Positions 1-11,779 of a stretch of 64,000 bases of DNA are shown piece by piece; the stretch's first letter is position 1; every line of letters begins with the position of its first letter. Source of the stretch: Chrysemys picta bellii. Lineage: Eukaryota > Chordata > Testudines > Emydidae. The DNA lies in NCBI RefSeq assembly GCF_011386835.1, contig NC_088796.1, positions 88,767,468 to 88,831,467 on the forward strand, written 5' to 3'. The position numbers and the translations under genes are program-made. The notes under the pieces were generated by a model. The model worked only from the letters and a program-made list of their open reading frames with translations, did no database searches and was not told the DNA's origin.

Positions 1-721
1 ATCTTGTGCATCAGTTGTTTATATAGTACCATCTTGGGCTGGGCTCTGCCTAATTTTGAGCTCCTTGAACTTCATGGGTTCAAAAGTCCAACTCAGACAC
101 TAATATTATTAGGTTCACATTCCACTTAGGAGGCACTAGAGCTCCCTGAACTATTCATACCAAGCTATTTATTTGACAATTTAGTCCCATTTTCTGTTAA
201 CAAATTATCCACAGACAGACAAAGATTTTGACACATTTGTTTATTATTCAATGAATGGTTTATGAGAATGTATTTCAGTCTATGGAATGCTTACAACTAT
301 TTGCCATGATTTCAGCTTCAAGCGTTTACTAATTGTAATTTGCAATTTATGCTGAGATTGTTCACATCATGCTGTTTCTCCTCCCTGTTTGGATGACTCC
401 AAAATTCACAAAGAGCTTTCAAGATGGCTGCATTGAACAGTGCTGGTACAAATACTCATGCAAATATTCACATACTGGTATGGGGATTGTGATGTGTCAT
501 TCCATATTCTTTATGAAAATATGCATATGATACAAATATAACATAACTGAGATATACTTTATGCAAGATGGCTCATGTGAGATATCATGATTTACTGCTA
601 ACACTTCAGGTACGACAATGGAAAAGCCAGACAGGGCGGATGGCCCATCAGTGAGGACAATAGACTGTGAAAAGCTTGGCCTTCCTGTGGATGCTCCATA
701 CTGCCACTGACTCATGGATGC
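1..721. other. intergenic, no feature recognised
   Basis: The stretch is AT-rich and has stop codons in all frames. I see no gene, RNA or repeat that I can name. Confidence 0.5.
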
Positions 722-1520
722 TGTGATCCTACAGAGTCAGGTGGTCTTGTCACCTGATACTAAAACATTACCTGGGACTTCTTATAACTTTCCACTGTAA
801 GGGAAGGGGGGGTCAAGTTTGGGAAACAAAGAATTCCCACCTTATGTAAATCCTATTTAAGGGTGGGGAGGAAGGCAAACAGGACTCCTCCTTTCCATGG
901 CTGGTCTGCCCAAGAAGAAAGACAGCAAAGGGGAAGGCAAGGGGGAAGTCCAGACTGAGACGGGTCTAGTCTGAAAAGGAATATAACTGGAACTCTGAAG
1001 CACAGAAGCTTTGCAAACTGCCTGCAACAATATCTAGGGTGAGAAATACTATTTGTATCCAATTTCTTTAGTGAAACTAGCTTAGTTTGCGTGTTTGATT
1101 TCATTTGCTTAGTAATCTGCTTTGTTCTGTTTGTTACCCCTTTTACCACTTAAAATCTGCCTTTTATAGTTTTGTTTATTATTAAACCCAATTTCTGTAA
1201 TTTCTAATGGGGGGGAGAAGTGTGCACACCTCTCTCCACACTGAGGGAGGGGGGCGAATTTCATAGTATATCTTTGGGTCTGCACTCAGAGGGAGGTGGA
1301 CATCTGAGTTCTGGAGAAAGTCCCTTAAGCTGAGTCTTCCCAGAGCGGATCTCGGTCTCTCTGTGCAGCTGGGTGTGGCCCTGCCTGTGTGCTTGGCTGG
1401 AAAAGGCTGGGGAGCCGAGCCCAGCAAGACCAGGTAAAAGAGGGCCCAGGCTGGCAGAACAGTCTGACTCAGTGGCGTCCCAGCCCACCAGGTGACATCC
1501 AGGGGGTCTAACCCATCACA
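722..1520 (+). repeat. LTR-like dispersed repeat (possible solo LTR)
   Basis: The block opens with TGTGAT and closes with ATCACA, the short TG...CA inverted ends typical of LTRs. Inside are a TATA-like 'tatttaagg' near 853 and, further on, an ATTAAA-type signal near 1182. The G-rich leader and the text after the signal resemble a repeat I recognise as abundant in turtles. No internal retroviral gene is present, so a solo LTR is the simplest reading. A clean target duplication is not visible: the flanks are 'ggatgc' on the left and 'gggatt' on the right. The family name is unknown. Confidence 0.45.
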
Positions 1521-1691
1521 GGGATTTGCAATACTTTTCTTTCTGCAAACATCTCTGTGAACAAAATTTCAATCCAAAGAACATCCTTGAAAAGCAAATA
1601 AAAGGGGTCACAAGAGAATCAAAGCTAATTTATGACTTATGGAAATAAATACTGCAAAAAAAAGTCTCTCTCAAGTTTTGGAAGGAACTAC

Positions 1692-1722
<31 letters not shown>

Positions 1723-2759
1723 GAGAGAGAAAGAAAGAAGGTGGCAGAGAGCATAAATGGGGTGGGGAGTGGAATAGAGAGTAGACAGAGTGGGACTGGG
1801 ATAAAGGGAACAGAGATGGAATAAAGAAGAAATGTTAATGAAAAATGACTACAGCATGTGTGTATACACACATACACACAGCCTGTTTCCAAGCCAGTTG
1901 TTTGTGCTAGTTTAACTTTTTGAGCCTCTGTCTCTTTATATAGAAAAATAAATGCTCCCAAAAAATCAGAAGTGCTATTGCAAAAAAATGTGTTAAGTCT
2001 GTAGGGGAAAAAATGTTCTCAAAATGAACTACTTTGCAACCCCAAAAAGAAACAGCTTGAGAGTGTTGCAAAATCTCACATTCCATAAAGTTTTCCTCTC
2101 CATATGAAAAAATTTCTTGAGCATAGCTTATAGTAGACCTTTGCTCTAATAAGCAAAGCAGACTTGAGCCTCCTTAGATGTGTAGCCACTAGGGAGTTGT
2201 CTACCTTTTCTAGCTAAATCAGGGATTCTTGTGCAAAGGGACATCATATAACTCAGAAATTTTATTTTCTCGTATAATATTAAGCTCTGCTGCATTTCTT
2301 GTCTATGTTGTGCCTTGTAGATAAATGGCTAGGAAACTTGTCTTAGACTAAACACCAGTATGCAGTACATGATGGTAGCCAAAAAATGCATAAGGAGCCC
2401 CATACATAGATCTAGAAATATAGGTGGAACATTGATTATATTTGCCAGAACAGTGGCTAAGGAAACCCTGCCCAGTCACATCTGCACTGGCAGAACTACC
2501 AAGACAGAGCCATATTATAGAGTTGTGGTATTGGTAGGGACACTATAAAACAGAGGTGGTAAAAATGTGCTGCTTTTATAGTGTGTGAAGGCAATACCTA
2601 CTCGGTCCCAGCTAGTCCATCAGCTGTGCACACACTACCCTCATTGACTTCAAAGGGAGTCGCACACACACAACTCAAGGGACTATGAGGGCACTTATTC
2701 AAACAGAACTGAACACCCTTTTTGCCGCCCCATCCAGGTTGTGGGGGAATTGAAGTAGA
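1521..2759. other. intergenic, only simple repeats recognised
   Basis: Apart from the microsatellite at 1693-1739, this is AT-rich single-copy-looking sequence without a supportable gene. Confidence 0.5.
1693..1739. repeat. A-tract and (GA)n microsatellite
   Basis: About 20 A residues are followed by about ten GA units and then AAAG units. The A-run joined to a dinucleotide repeat is often an expanded retroposon tail, but no element body is recognisable upstream. Confidence 0.9.
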
Positions 2760-3010
2760 ACTGGGGCAGCCCAAGTGGCCTGGTCTCCCCAGCCACCACA
2801 GCAGCCCTGGCTCCTAGCGCAGTGTGGCCTAATAGTTGGGCTCATTGCAGCAGTCCTTTGATGAGAGTCCAAGTCGCTAGGGCTACCCTTCTGGGAAGGG
2901 CCAGGCGGCCTAACAGCTGGAGCCAATAGGACCACCTTCTGCAGCAGGGCAGCATGGCCAAATGGATGGAGCCAATAGGATTACCCTCTGTGGCAGGGCA
3001 CAACAGTTTC
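2760..3010. repeat. imperfect tandem repeat, about 60-bp unit
   Basis: Degenerate units recur: 'tggcctaatagttgggct', 'cggcctaacagctggagcc', 'tggccaaatggatggagcc'. The last two are each followed by 'aataggacca/aataggatta' and then by a CAGGGCA-like piece. The region is more GC-rich than its flanks. It looks like a decayed minisatellite or part of an unnamed repeat. The exact unit and copy number need a self-alignment. Confidence 0.45.
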
Positions 3011-3194
3011 ACAGTTCCAGGTTGTATTCCGGGCACCCCATCACAATCTGCTTGCTCTTGAACACTGTCGTATGATCTAACACTGAAGGATATGTGTGTG
3101 TCTAGCAGAATACCACAGGCATTGGCATTGCTAAGGAATTATTTAAGGTGAAACAATGAAATATATCTGGGGATAATGAGGCAAAATTAATATA

Positions 3195-3425
3195 GGTAAA
3201 ATTTGGGCTGGCTATCAGGAATGCTTCCTAACAGTGAGATCCACTGGGTTATAGAATGGTGTCCCCAGGGAAGTGGTGGAATGAAATCCCATCTATTTTC
3301 ATTTAGGACATTAAAAATAGGCTGGACAAAGCATTAGAAAACATATTGCAAGGAATAATCCTGTACTGGGAATGGAGGAGGTGACCAAATAGGTCTTCTC
3401 CATCTCTGATTTCTTGGTTATGCCA
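3195..3425 (+). mobile_element. CR1 LINE 3' fragment
   Basis: The sequence matches the 3' end of CR1 retrotransposons: a decayed 'WNxLPxEVVE...FKxRLDK'-type reverse transcriptase tail at about 3255-3335, then the short CR1 3' UTR. It is 5'-truncated, as most CR1 copies are, and contains several stops, so it is inactive. It is clearly more diverged than the copy near 46 kb. Confidence 0.8.
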
Positions 3426-6400
3426 TTAAAGCACAGCACTGGATGGAACTACACCACTCCAATGGCATTGTGTCTGCAGCAAGCACCTATCTTTTGGAGT
3501 TTTGGAAAATGCAGAAATGCAGCTGCTACTAATCACCTTGTCCGAGCATGTAGTGTAGCATATGTTCTCCGTTGCATCCAACTAGCTTAGTTTTGCATAT
3601 CCTGACACATTCTCTGCCCCTTTGGGAAAGATGGAAAGGAGTGTGTGCCTCAGGAGAACATAAGGCCTGTGATTGGGTTTATTTAGTTTAAAAGCCAATT
3701 TGAGTTAAACTAGTACAACTTTTGTGTGTTTACTGTTATGTGATGAAGCAAGGATACCAAGCTCAATAGACTTTGAATATGCTTCTGGGTGGTACCTTTC
3801 ATTATAGCTATCTTAAATTACTATTCTAAAAGTTAATTTTCAGGGAACAGAGCAATGGGAGACCACATTAGTTAAGAACCCTACTCAGAACATAGTTGAG
3901 GCCATAAATATGTTGAATCAGTTATTGTGGTAGACTTAGTGTTGGCTGAAGCCATAGAAATGAAACTGTAACTCCTATTTTTGGTCCTGGTTCTACAAAA
4001 GGGAATTCTTTGCTTTATCTACAAAGATACTTGCTTCCCAGGACTCATCAGGTTGAGAAACTCAAGACTTTCCCATTTCTTCCAACTTCTATTATACTGC
4101 TTTAAAGAGGCACATCCAGAAAATTAAACATAAAATTTAGTAGCCATTTTAGGGAGTTTGCTCCTGTCAATTTTTAGAAAATCTGCTAATCAGAACAGCC
4201 TAAAAAACAGCCAGCTGTTTTTGTGTGTGTATATATTGACATGTCCAACAAATAACTCCCCTAATACTGTGATGTTTGAAATTGTTTTTCCATATAGACA
4301 ACGGATGTGGCTTAAATTAATCTTTGTAATATATAGTTTTTATAAAATCTTTTTTGTAAGTGGCTTAACAGGTGACCAGAAATGTACTTCTTTAACAGTT
4401 ATTTTCACCGTTGTCAACACCAAAAAAGGGCTTTAATTCCTACTCTCTTTTTAAACTTGCTTTAACAACATGTGTGGTCTAGTTAGTAGTTTAGATTGGA
4501 AGAGAGTTCAATACAGCAGAGGTCCAAGTAGCATTGTGCAATATTTCCATGTTTACTGTACTGGATGCATTGGGCAAATACCCTCAAAAATACTTACTAT
4601 TTCATATATAAATAACAATCTCCAATTTTATGAGGATGCCAATTAATTTCTAAGTAAATATTGTAAATTAAGAAGGAAAATCTAAAAGAGAGCCTTAAAA
4701 TGAAACAGCTTTTTAAGAGTTTTTGTAAACAATTAACTCTTACAGCACCGCATTTTCAGGAATCTTATCCTTAATGTTCTGCAATGAGAAACTTAGTAAC
4801 AATCACCTCCCGCTTCCAACTCCTCCAAACCAAACAGTACCACTCTCCACTCTCCTGATCCTTTCTGCTCCCTCTCAAGATAAGATCTGCTCAATTTCTC
4901 TTCTTGACCACCCCAATACTTCAAGCAACAGAATGTGATCACCTCCTAATGGCTGATTCACTACTTTCCCCTATTTTTGCATGATGCACTGCTAGCCCAC
5001 CTACTTCCCCCACTGCTAAACAGTGTCCTGCCAGCCCTTTGAGACGCTGATGCACTTGGCCTCACTCTTGATTCCCAGCGGAGTTGGAAATCGATAGCAG
5101 AGGACTTGGGGTGCATTGGGAACACCACTTGGAGGATGGGGAGGGGAACTTTCTGTGAGATGGGAAAGGCACGGTAAAGTCAAAAGTCCCAACCCTTAAA
5201 TCCTTTAGAAACAGACAGTTCCCAGAAATCATATCACTGGGAATCAGCCAGTTTCCTAAGGGTTAACACATTCCAGTTTGTACATTTGTTACTGATTATA
5301 TACACCCCTTCACTGTGCCTTAGTATACCAGTTTGACATATGTTGACTGATGAATGCATATACTGGAAAATTATTTAGCTTAGAAATTGTTAATCAATTT
5401 TAAAAATTGAAGGATCCACTTATAAGAGAAAAAATCATTATTTAAGATTTGCATGTAATATATTTTAAACTTTCTTTAAAAAGCCTTGCAAAAATGTCAT
5501 AAAAATGGACCAATCTGTGCACCAAAAAAATTTACCTGCTCACCCTTTGTCATGATGACAGGGATGAAAAAATGAATGGTCCCAACTCCCCAAGTACTCC
5601 CAAGGAATTCACAAAACACCTCAGGAGGAAAGGTGGCCTTTTGCTGCCTTGATTCTGAGACAGCTGTGAACCTGGCCAGTACTCCAGTATAACTCAAGTC
5701 TCAAAGCATCCTGAAGAAGTCCTCTACCTTGTATAGGATTCCCCTAGAAGCAAATGAGGAAACCTGGTAGTACTGCTGAGGAGTAACAAGGCATGGGTGC
5801 TGGGGCCTCAGAGCACCCTCCCCCCCTAAAAAAATGACTGTGGCCTCCCACAAATCTAATCCTCTGCTTGCAAGGATACTTTGAAAAATATGAAGCAAGT
5901 ATAACTGCTACAGTGATGTCTGACTGAGTCTGCAGAGCCTAAAACAATAGCTCTAAGAGGCATGAGCTTTCACTCAGTGGGGTGTTAATTCACAAATATG
6001 ATTGTTTAAATGTCAGCATTTTTAACTATTTCTCTGCTGACCAAAGGGAAGAAGAGACAGGATTATAGTATGAGGATCTGCACATTCTACTGAGAGTAAC
6101 AGATCATTTTGTTGCCATGAATAGGTGGCACTTGGGAGAATTTCAACTCCCTCCCCATCCCCCAATCTAACCTGGGAAGCCAACAAGCCAAAGGCGAGAA
6201 GTAGAGTTTGCACAGGTATCTGAGCCCCACTGAAGAGAAGCAAAACCCCAGGAGCCTAGCAGAGCACGTGAGACCCACTAAGGGAGAGCCAAGATTGAGA
6301 ATCTGATCCTCAGTGACTGGAGGCCCAGCAGGGTCAAACTAGGCATCAGAGTCTCATTGAACTAAGTCTGTGGAGCTCAGCAGACTATCTGAATCCCACT

Positions 6401-6634
6401 CAGATGAAGAATCCAGAGATTATTCATGCCACACTGAGGGGCAGCCAAATCCAATGAGGCCAGCTGAGTATGCATTGCCATATTTACGAACAACTGCCCA
6501 AGCTACTGTGAGTGGCATCTGATTTAGGCATCTCAAGTGGGTGGGCCTCAGTCTCTGGCTGGAGTGTTGAAAACTACCACTAACTTCCCGCTCCCTCTCT
6601 CCCCATTCAACCCCTGCCATCTCAGCACCAACAT
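3426..6634. other. intergenic, no gene recognised
   Basis: About 3.2 kb without a supportable gene. Short phrases of the type 'ctgagccccact' recur loosely at about 6218, 6266, 6343 and 6387, which hints at a very degenerate tandem array. The rest shows nothing I can name. Confidence 0.45.
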
Positions 6635-7005
6635 CCATAGAGAGCTTTTTTATTGGGTGTCGGGGAAGGCGGAATTCACTGCCGCAAGATGTTTGAGCCT
6701 CCTTTCAGCACAGGATGGAGAGACAGTTAAGCACTGGAATAAGTTACCTGGGGAGGTTGTGGAATCCCTATCACTGGAGGTTTTTAAGAGGTTAGACAAA
6801 CATGTCAGGGATGATTGGGAAGGAGGAATGGACTAGATCAGAGTTTCTCAACCTTTTTGATACCAGGGACCAGCTTGCTGCCTTCCTAAACTATGTCAGG
6901 TCTCAGGGACTGGCGCCAGGCCGCAGATTGGGTTGTTGAGAAACACTGGACTAGATGACCTCTTGAGGTCCCTTCCAGCCATACATTTCTGTGATTCTAT
7001 GATCA
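6635..7005 (+). mobile_element. CR1 LINE 3' fragment, split by a hAT element
   Basis: The CR1 reverse transcriptase tail is readable at about 6730-6810 (frame decoding 'HWNKLPGEVVESLSLEVFKRLDK'-like text) and is followed by the CR1 3' UTR. The UTR is interrupted at 6839-6948 by a 110-bp hAT element and resumes at 6957 with 'gacctcttgaggtcccttcc', ending near the 'gattctatgat' terminal repeats. The copy is 5'-truncated and inactive. The order of events is clear: the CR1 landed first and the hAT element second. Confidence 0.9.
6839..6948 (+). mobile_element. non-autonomous hAT element (110 bp) inside CR1
   Basis: The ends are inverted: CAGAGTTTCTCAAC at the left and GTTGAGAAACACTG at the right. 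An exact 8-bp target duplication, gactagat, lies at 6831-6838 and 6949-6956. Eight-base duplications and CAG...CTG ends of this kind are the signature of the hAT superfamily. The element is too short to code for a transposase. A second copy of the same family is at 19832-19944. Confidence 0.9.
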
Positions 7006-8744
7006 CGTGCAGCCAAATACAGATTACATTAATATTACTGGGCTCCAGAACGGTAAACTTAGCTGGGATGAACACCGCAAATAAATTAGCTGACTATTTT
7101 ACAATGGCAGTTTTAAATCTGCTGAAATGCAGAAAAGACAATATAATCCACTAATATAATCCAAATTTGCCTAGGAATTACTTGACCATTAACCAGATAT
7201 ACATGTATTTTTCGATTACATGTGAATGTGAACTGCTGAATTGTAATGTTGTCTCCTTTGTGTGTGTGATTTTTTTATTTATCTGAACACTCCCAAAGTA
7301 TAAAATAGCTCTGTGAGAAAAGGTGACAAAAATGTAAGGATGAGAAAAGAGTTGGAAAAGAGATCCACCGGGAAAGATAGTAAAAGACAGCAAGACTAAA
7401 GAAAATAAAAACATGCGCATGAGTGTTTATTGTCAATACACAGCTATAATACACTGGCCTTCCTCACAGCCAAGATGATCTTGCAAGTGATGCCCATATA
7501 GAAAACTGGTGTAAAGAACTGCATAAACTGTCATTCCAGGAAAGGGCAATACACAGAAAACATAGCAGACTTCCAAATTTTTTAAACATTTGGCCTTTAT
7601 TTTTCAACTTATATAGCCAGCAAAGGTAATTAAAAGTCTATACAGGGTGCTTTGAAAATGGGAATGCAGAATAAGAGTTGCATTCTTGTTTACTCCTAGA
7701 GCTAGTCGATTTCAGAAACCTAAAATTGAACATGACAAAAACAGGTCAGCTGTAGCAAAACTTGAACTCATCAGAGGGATTCCAAAGAGTGGTCTCTCTA
7801 GACCCTGTACCACGTGAGGAAGATTTCCTTCCTCCAAGGGAGAACAATGAGTTCCCATTCCTGACCACTCTGGCAGCTGTTATCCTTCGGGAGTGGTTTA
7901 TACTTGGGAACAGAATTTGCCCCTAAAAAACAAAAAAGTATGCTTCTCAAACATGTGTTTAGACCTTTGTTTTTGTTAATTTCTTTACTAAAATTGAGGG
8001 CATAAAAACCTGAGCAAATGCTACTTTGTGTGCACAGATAGCACACGCAGTTACTTATTTTGCATGCTCAAATGCTATTTTTGCGTGTACAAATGGATAT
8101 GGCCACCTATTTTGTGGACATATTTTTGTACGCTGTTACTGTATGATATTATTGTTAATAAACTTTAATAAAAGTCCACATTTACTATGGTTATTAGTAT
8201 GGGACTTGCAATCCTAGATCAGTTAGGTGCTTTTGCAAATCCCATCCTACACTAAAAACCTAATGCTTCATGCCCTGCAAGAACTTTTTACCCAACACCT
8301 AAAATGAAAATGATTGCCAATAGAATGGACTCTGGCCCATCCTCTGCCCCTAATCTGGCTTCAGGAAGAATCAGAATGATCAGCTTCCAGTCAAGAGAGA
8401 GTCTGGGGATTGTGGTAGAAGCTCCTCTATTCCCCCTATTAACAGGTCCTAGAGACAATTTCTTTCATTCTTTGCAACATAAATTTATTTAGCAATTAAA
8501 CACACCCTTTTTCTGCTTCCTACTCAGAGAGTGAAATACAGTTGGAGCAAATGAGTTTTGCAGATCAAAACATGGGTTGAGAGGAGGACACAGTTCAGCC
8601 CACAAACCCCAGGCCTGAAGTCAGGAAGCTCAACAGTAACATCTATTATTTCAGTCCCTGGGCTAGAATAGGACTTTCTGTATCCCCTGCGTGAAAGTTT
8701 GCAAATCTCTATAATTGTGGATTCATTGGCCCCTCTCTCAGGCT
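7006..8744. other. intergenic, no gene recognised
   Basis: AT-rich sequence with no supportable coding region. Around 8025-8130 there are echoes of 'tgctcaaatgcta' and 'gcgtgtacaaatg' that could be remnants of a foldback repeat, but I cannot define its boundaries. Confidence 0.45.
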
Positions 8745-9006
8745 TCTCTACACTTACAGCGCTGCAGCTGCGCCACTGTAGAATTTAGCGAAGATGCTAC
8801 CTACGCCGACAGGAGAGCTTCTCCCTTTGGTGTACATACTCCACCTCCCGAGAGGTGGTAGCTATGTCGGTGGGAGAAGACTTCCCATTGACATAGTGCT
8901 GTCTACGCTAGGAGTTTGGTTGGTATAACTATGTTGCAAAGGAGGGTGGAAAATCCACATCCCTGAGAGACAGTTATACCAACATAAGTCTGTAGTGTAG
9001 TTCAGG
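8745..9006. mobile_element. foldback MITE-like repeat
   Basis: The left end 'ggcttctctacactta' and the right end 'tagtgtagttcagggctt' are imperfect inverted copies. The interior contains 'gtagctatgtcggtgggaga' and the partner 'gacatagtgctgtctacgct', plus 'ggtataactatgttg' and 'cagttataccaacata', so much of the element can fold on itself. I recognise the text as a common turtle MITE. No exact target duplication is obvious, so the superfamily is uncertain. Confidence 0.65.
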
Positions 9007-10892
9007 GCTTAGCTCATGGCTGTGGGCCTGAAACTCTCACACTCCCATTACTCCCTCTGCAATAGTATATTTGGGACAGACGTGAATGTACCTCCTTGGC
9101 AGACAAGTGGTAAAGAAACCCCTGGCTCGGTAGCTCAATATGTGATCTGCCCCACTCACCTTTATTCAGGAATACCTCTAGGTTTTTGGCATAACGGGCC
9201 TTGCAGAGGCCCTCTATGAGTGGCTGAAGTTCAATAGTGAACACACTGTTGAAGAAATGCATAGACTAGACCTGCCCAGTGTTTGGTATGTTCACTACTG
9301 CGGAGGGGCAAACACTAGAGGGAATTAACCAGAACAAACACCACCACCATTAAAGGAATGTTTAAAACAAATACATAGAACAGCAATTATATTTGATACC
9401 TAAATTTGACAGCAAATTTTTAGCTTTATATTGCTTTAAAAAGCGAGCAAGCAACCATGAGTTCTGCTTGTATAGCAGCAGTAGAATGAGAACTGCTGCA
9501 CTGGAGAAACACAAACCAAGCGTAAAACTGATCACAATGGAACAAATGTTGATGAATGTTTTGCAACACAATCAATCATATTGCTTTCTAATTGTATGGC
9601 ACTTCTATTCCACCTTGCATAGAATTTCAGAAAGACAGCAATCCACGTAGGATAGAAACCCAAGCTCCCTTTGGTTCTGGAAAGTAGATTTAGTCCTAAT
9701 TTTTGTGACAGATGGAGTTGATAGTCTCCCGATGAAAAAAGCGCCAGTTTTTGACAGGCAGCAGACACTGATGCCTCTTGTGGTCAAAGCCCATGTTGCT
9801 CTGGAATTAAGGTAGCACTAAAATTAAAAGAAACACCTACAAATGCACTATCACCAACTCTGCAATATACAGCTTATGTTGGTCTGAACATTTTATATTA
9901 TATTTGTTATTTTAATCTCATCTTTTCTTTTAATCAAAGAAAGAATTAAGAATGTAATGAGAATTTTAATGCATCCACGACCAGTCTTTTATCTCAGTTA
10001 ATAAATTTCAGGCAACTTTTAATAGCTAGTAGATCCCAATAAAGAATTCAAATAACCATTTCAGACATTGGGAAACATATTTCCGTGTTCTATTTGCAAA
10101 ATCTATTGTTATAAATAATGTATATAAGAGGATAGGTTTGTTTTTGTTTTTTGTTTTGTTTTGTTTTATTAAATCCTAGTAGTTCCGTGCATTGACTCCC
10201 CAGAGAAAATCTTCATGCAAATATATAATTTGAATTTGCTTAAAGGCAAAAGAAGTGCAAAACGGTGAAATGACAAGTGGTCATGCTTAAGTACTGCAAT
10301 TAATGGATCAAATTCTGTTCTCAGTATATGGATGCACTCCCATTGAAGTCAGTAGCATTGCACAAATCTTAAAAGAACAGTTTGATTCAGTATGAGATCG
10401 AGTTTACATTCCTCGCAGGAAGAATTCTTACTCCCATTGCGAGGGGGAGAACGAGATCAGCAAATGATGCAAGAGCCCTTTCTGTTTGCATATGATATAT
10501 AATAGCATATTTGATATATAATAAATCTATAATTGTTTGGACTTCTATCAGTAAAATGTATAATGAAATTTATTTTACAGCATCTTTTAAAAACGTATGC
10601 CATGATGACATCTCAGGCAACTTCTATAAACCAAACGCTGCTTTGTGACCGCTGGAAAACAGAGATGGGTGGAAAGCTTTGCCTGATGCAAACAGCTGCA
10701 AAGTTTCTTCTTGAAAAGCTGTGTTGTTGTGTAGTAGTAACTCTGGGAGCCTCCTTAACAGTAGGAGGGGCTCCTTGGGGGTTGCTGTCAATCTCGTTAA
10801 GCCTTTCCTTTCAAGCTTTGAATGTGAGCTGCCCACCAGCCCCCCTTTCTCCCGTAGATCGTAAAGAAAAAAAAGTTTCAACAACAGGCTGG
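9007..10892. other. GAS1 upstream region, no transposon recognised
   Basis: No gene is seen. This is the left part of the block around GAS1 in which I recognise no transposon. A 'cccattgaagtcag' foldback-core motif sits at about 10340. A T-rich run lies at about 10139-10168. Distal promoter or enhancer function is possible but not demonstrated by the sequence. Confidence 0.45.
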
Positions 10893-10897
10893 ACCAA
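10893..10897 (+). promoter_or_regulatory. CCAAT box candidate, GAS1 promoter
   Basis: A CCAAT pentamer in the context 'ctggaccaatag', about 215 bp upstream of the TATA-like box. Placement and context fit an NF-Y site, but a 5-bp match alone is weak. Confidence 0.4.
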
Positions 10898-10904
10898 TAG
10901 TAAG

Positions 10905-10995
10905 TCGAAAAGCAGGGAAAGGGGGCCGAGCGAAGGGAGAAAAGTGGAGAAAAGGAGAAAGAGAGCGACTAGGGAGAGAGAGCGCAGGCTGCGGG
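10905..10995 (+). promoter_or_regulatory. polypurine tract in the GAS1 promoter
   Basis: About 90 bp are mostly A and G on the + strand (runs such as 'gggaaagggggccgag', 'aaaaggagaaagagag'). Such tracts can form triplex DNA and bind GAGA- or Sp/KLF-type proteins. It lies directly upstream of the predicted core promoter. Confidence 0.5.
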
Positions 10996-11106
10996 CATGT
11001 GTAAAAGGGGAAGAAGCGTTGCTAATTGTTTTGTTTGTTTGCTTTTCCATGCATGCATAATGAGGCTTCATCAGAGCACGTTGCTGCTGCTCGGAGGCCA
11101 CTTTTG

Positions 11107-11115
11107 TATTTAAAG
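11107..11115 (+). promoter_or_regulatory. GAS1: TATA-like box of GAS1
   Basis: 'tatttaaag' is the only good TATA-like element upstream of the CpG-rich leader. A start 25-32 bp downstream would fall near 11135-11145, giving a leader of about 630 nt. The transcription start is inferred and CAGE or 5' RACE would settle it. Confidence 0.5.
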
Positions 11116-11330
11116 CCTTGCAAAGAAAAAAAGCTCCACACCGCAGAGCAGAGCAGCTTGCGAGCTTGTTGACAACAGAAGCAGCATCAACCGCAGAGAC
11201 GGAAAGAAAAGGGAGACCCTGAGCCAGCTATTTCCCCCCTTTCTCTATTTTCTTGCCAAAAAGGGGATTTCTTTCCCCTTCTTCCTAAAAGTGCAACAGT
11301 ATAAGTGAACGAGCGGAGCCGGGACCGTGA

Positions 11331-11779
11331 ATGGGATCGGAGCGGTTTGTGCGGCTGGCATGTGCGGAGATGCTGAGAGCGGAGAGTTGAAAGCTCCCGA
11401 GGAAGCAGCAGCAGCTGGGCATTTATTTTGTGCAAAAAGAGGGAAGAAAGGGATCTGCATGAGAAGCAGGGCAGCAACATGAGCTCCCCCGGCGCAGCCT
11501 GCAAGCCCCCGAGTGCACTCAGGAGCCGCTCTCCTCCCAGCCCCCAGTTGCACTGATTAACTAAGGGAACTCTTGCGGCAACCGCAGCCAGGGACTCGGG
11601 GGTGGGGGTTGTACTGCAGCCCGCTGTTCCAGCCTCGGAGGGGCCGCGTGGATGGATTGATGAGGGGAAGCCTCATGCACACAGCTGGCAGGAGTTTTGC
11701 AAACTTTTCTACGGGCAGCTGCTCCTCTTCCTCCCCTCATCGACCCTCTTGCAGCCGCCGCCGCCCGCAATGGTGGTAG
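11331..11779 (+). promoter_or_regulatory. cluster of five uORFs in the GAS1 leader
   Basis: Reading ATG-to-stop in the inferred leader gives five frames: 11331-11390 (19 codons), 11360-11482 (40 codons), 11479-11556 (25 codons), 11652-11660 (two codons) and 11660-11779 (39 codons). The second and third overlap as ATGA, and the fourth and fifth share one base. The fifth runs past the main ATG at 11770 in another frame, so ribosomes that translate it cannot reinitiate at the main start. This predicts strong translational damping of GAS1, provided transcription really begins upstream of 11331. Confidence 0.55.

Noticed and set aside
10533..11060. 175-codon open frame upstream of GAS1
   Set aside because: It starts without ATG, runs through the promoter and polypurine tract, and yields low-complexity Lys/Arg/Glu sequence with no family resemblance.
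11602..11769. N-terminal extension of the GAS1 frame to 11602
   Set aside because: The frame is open, but it begins with GTG and has no ATG before 11770. The extension has no resemblance to GAS1, and the signal peptide begins correctly from 11770.
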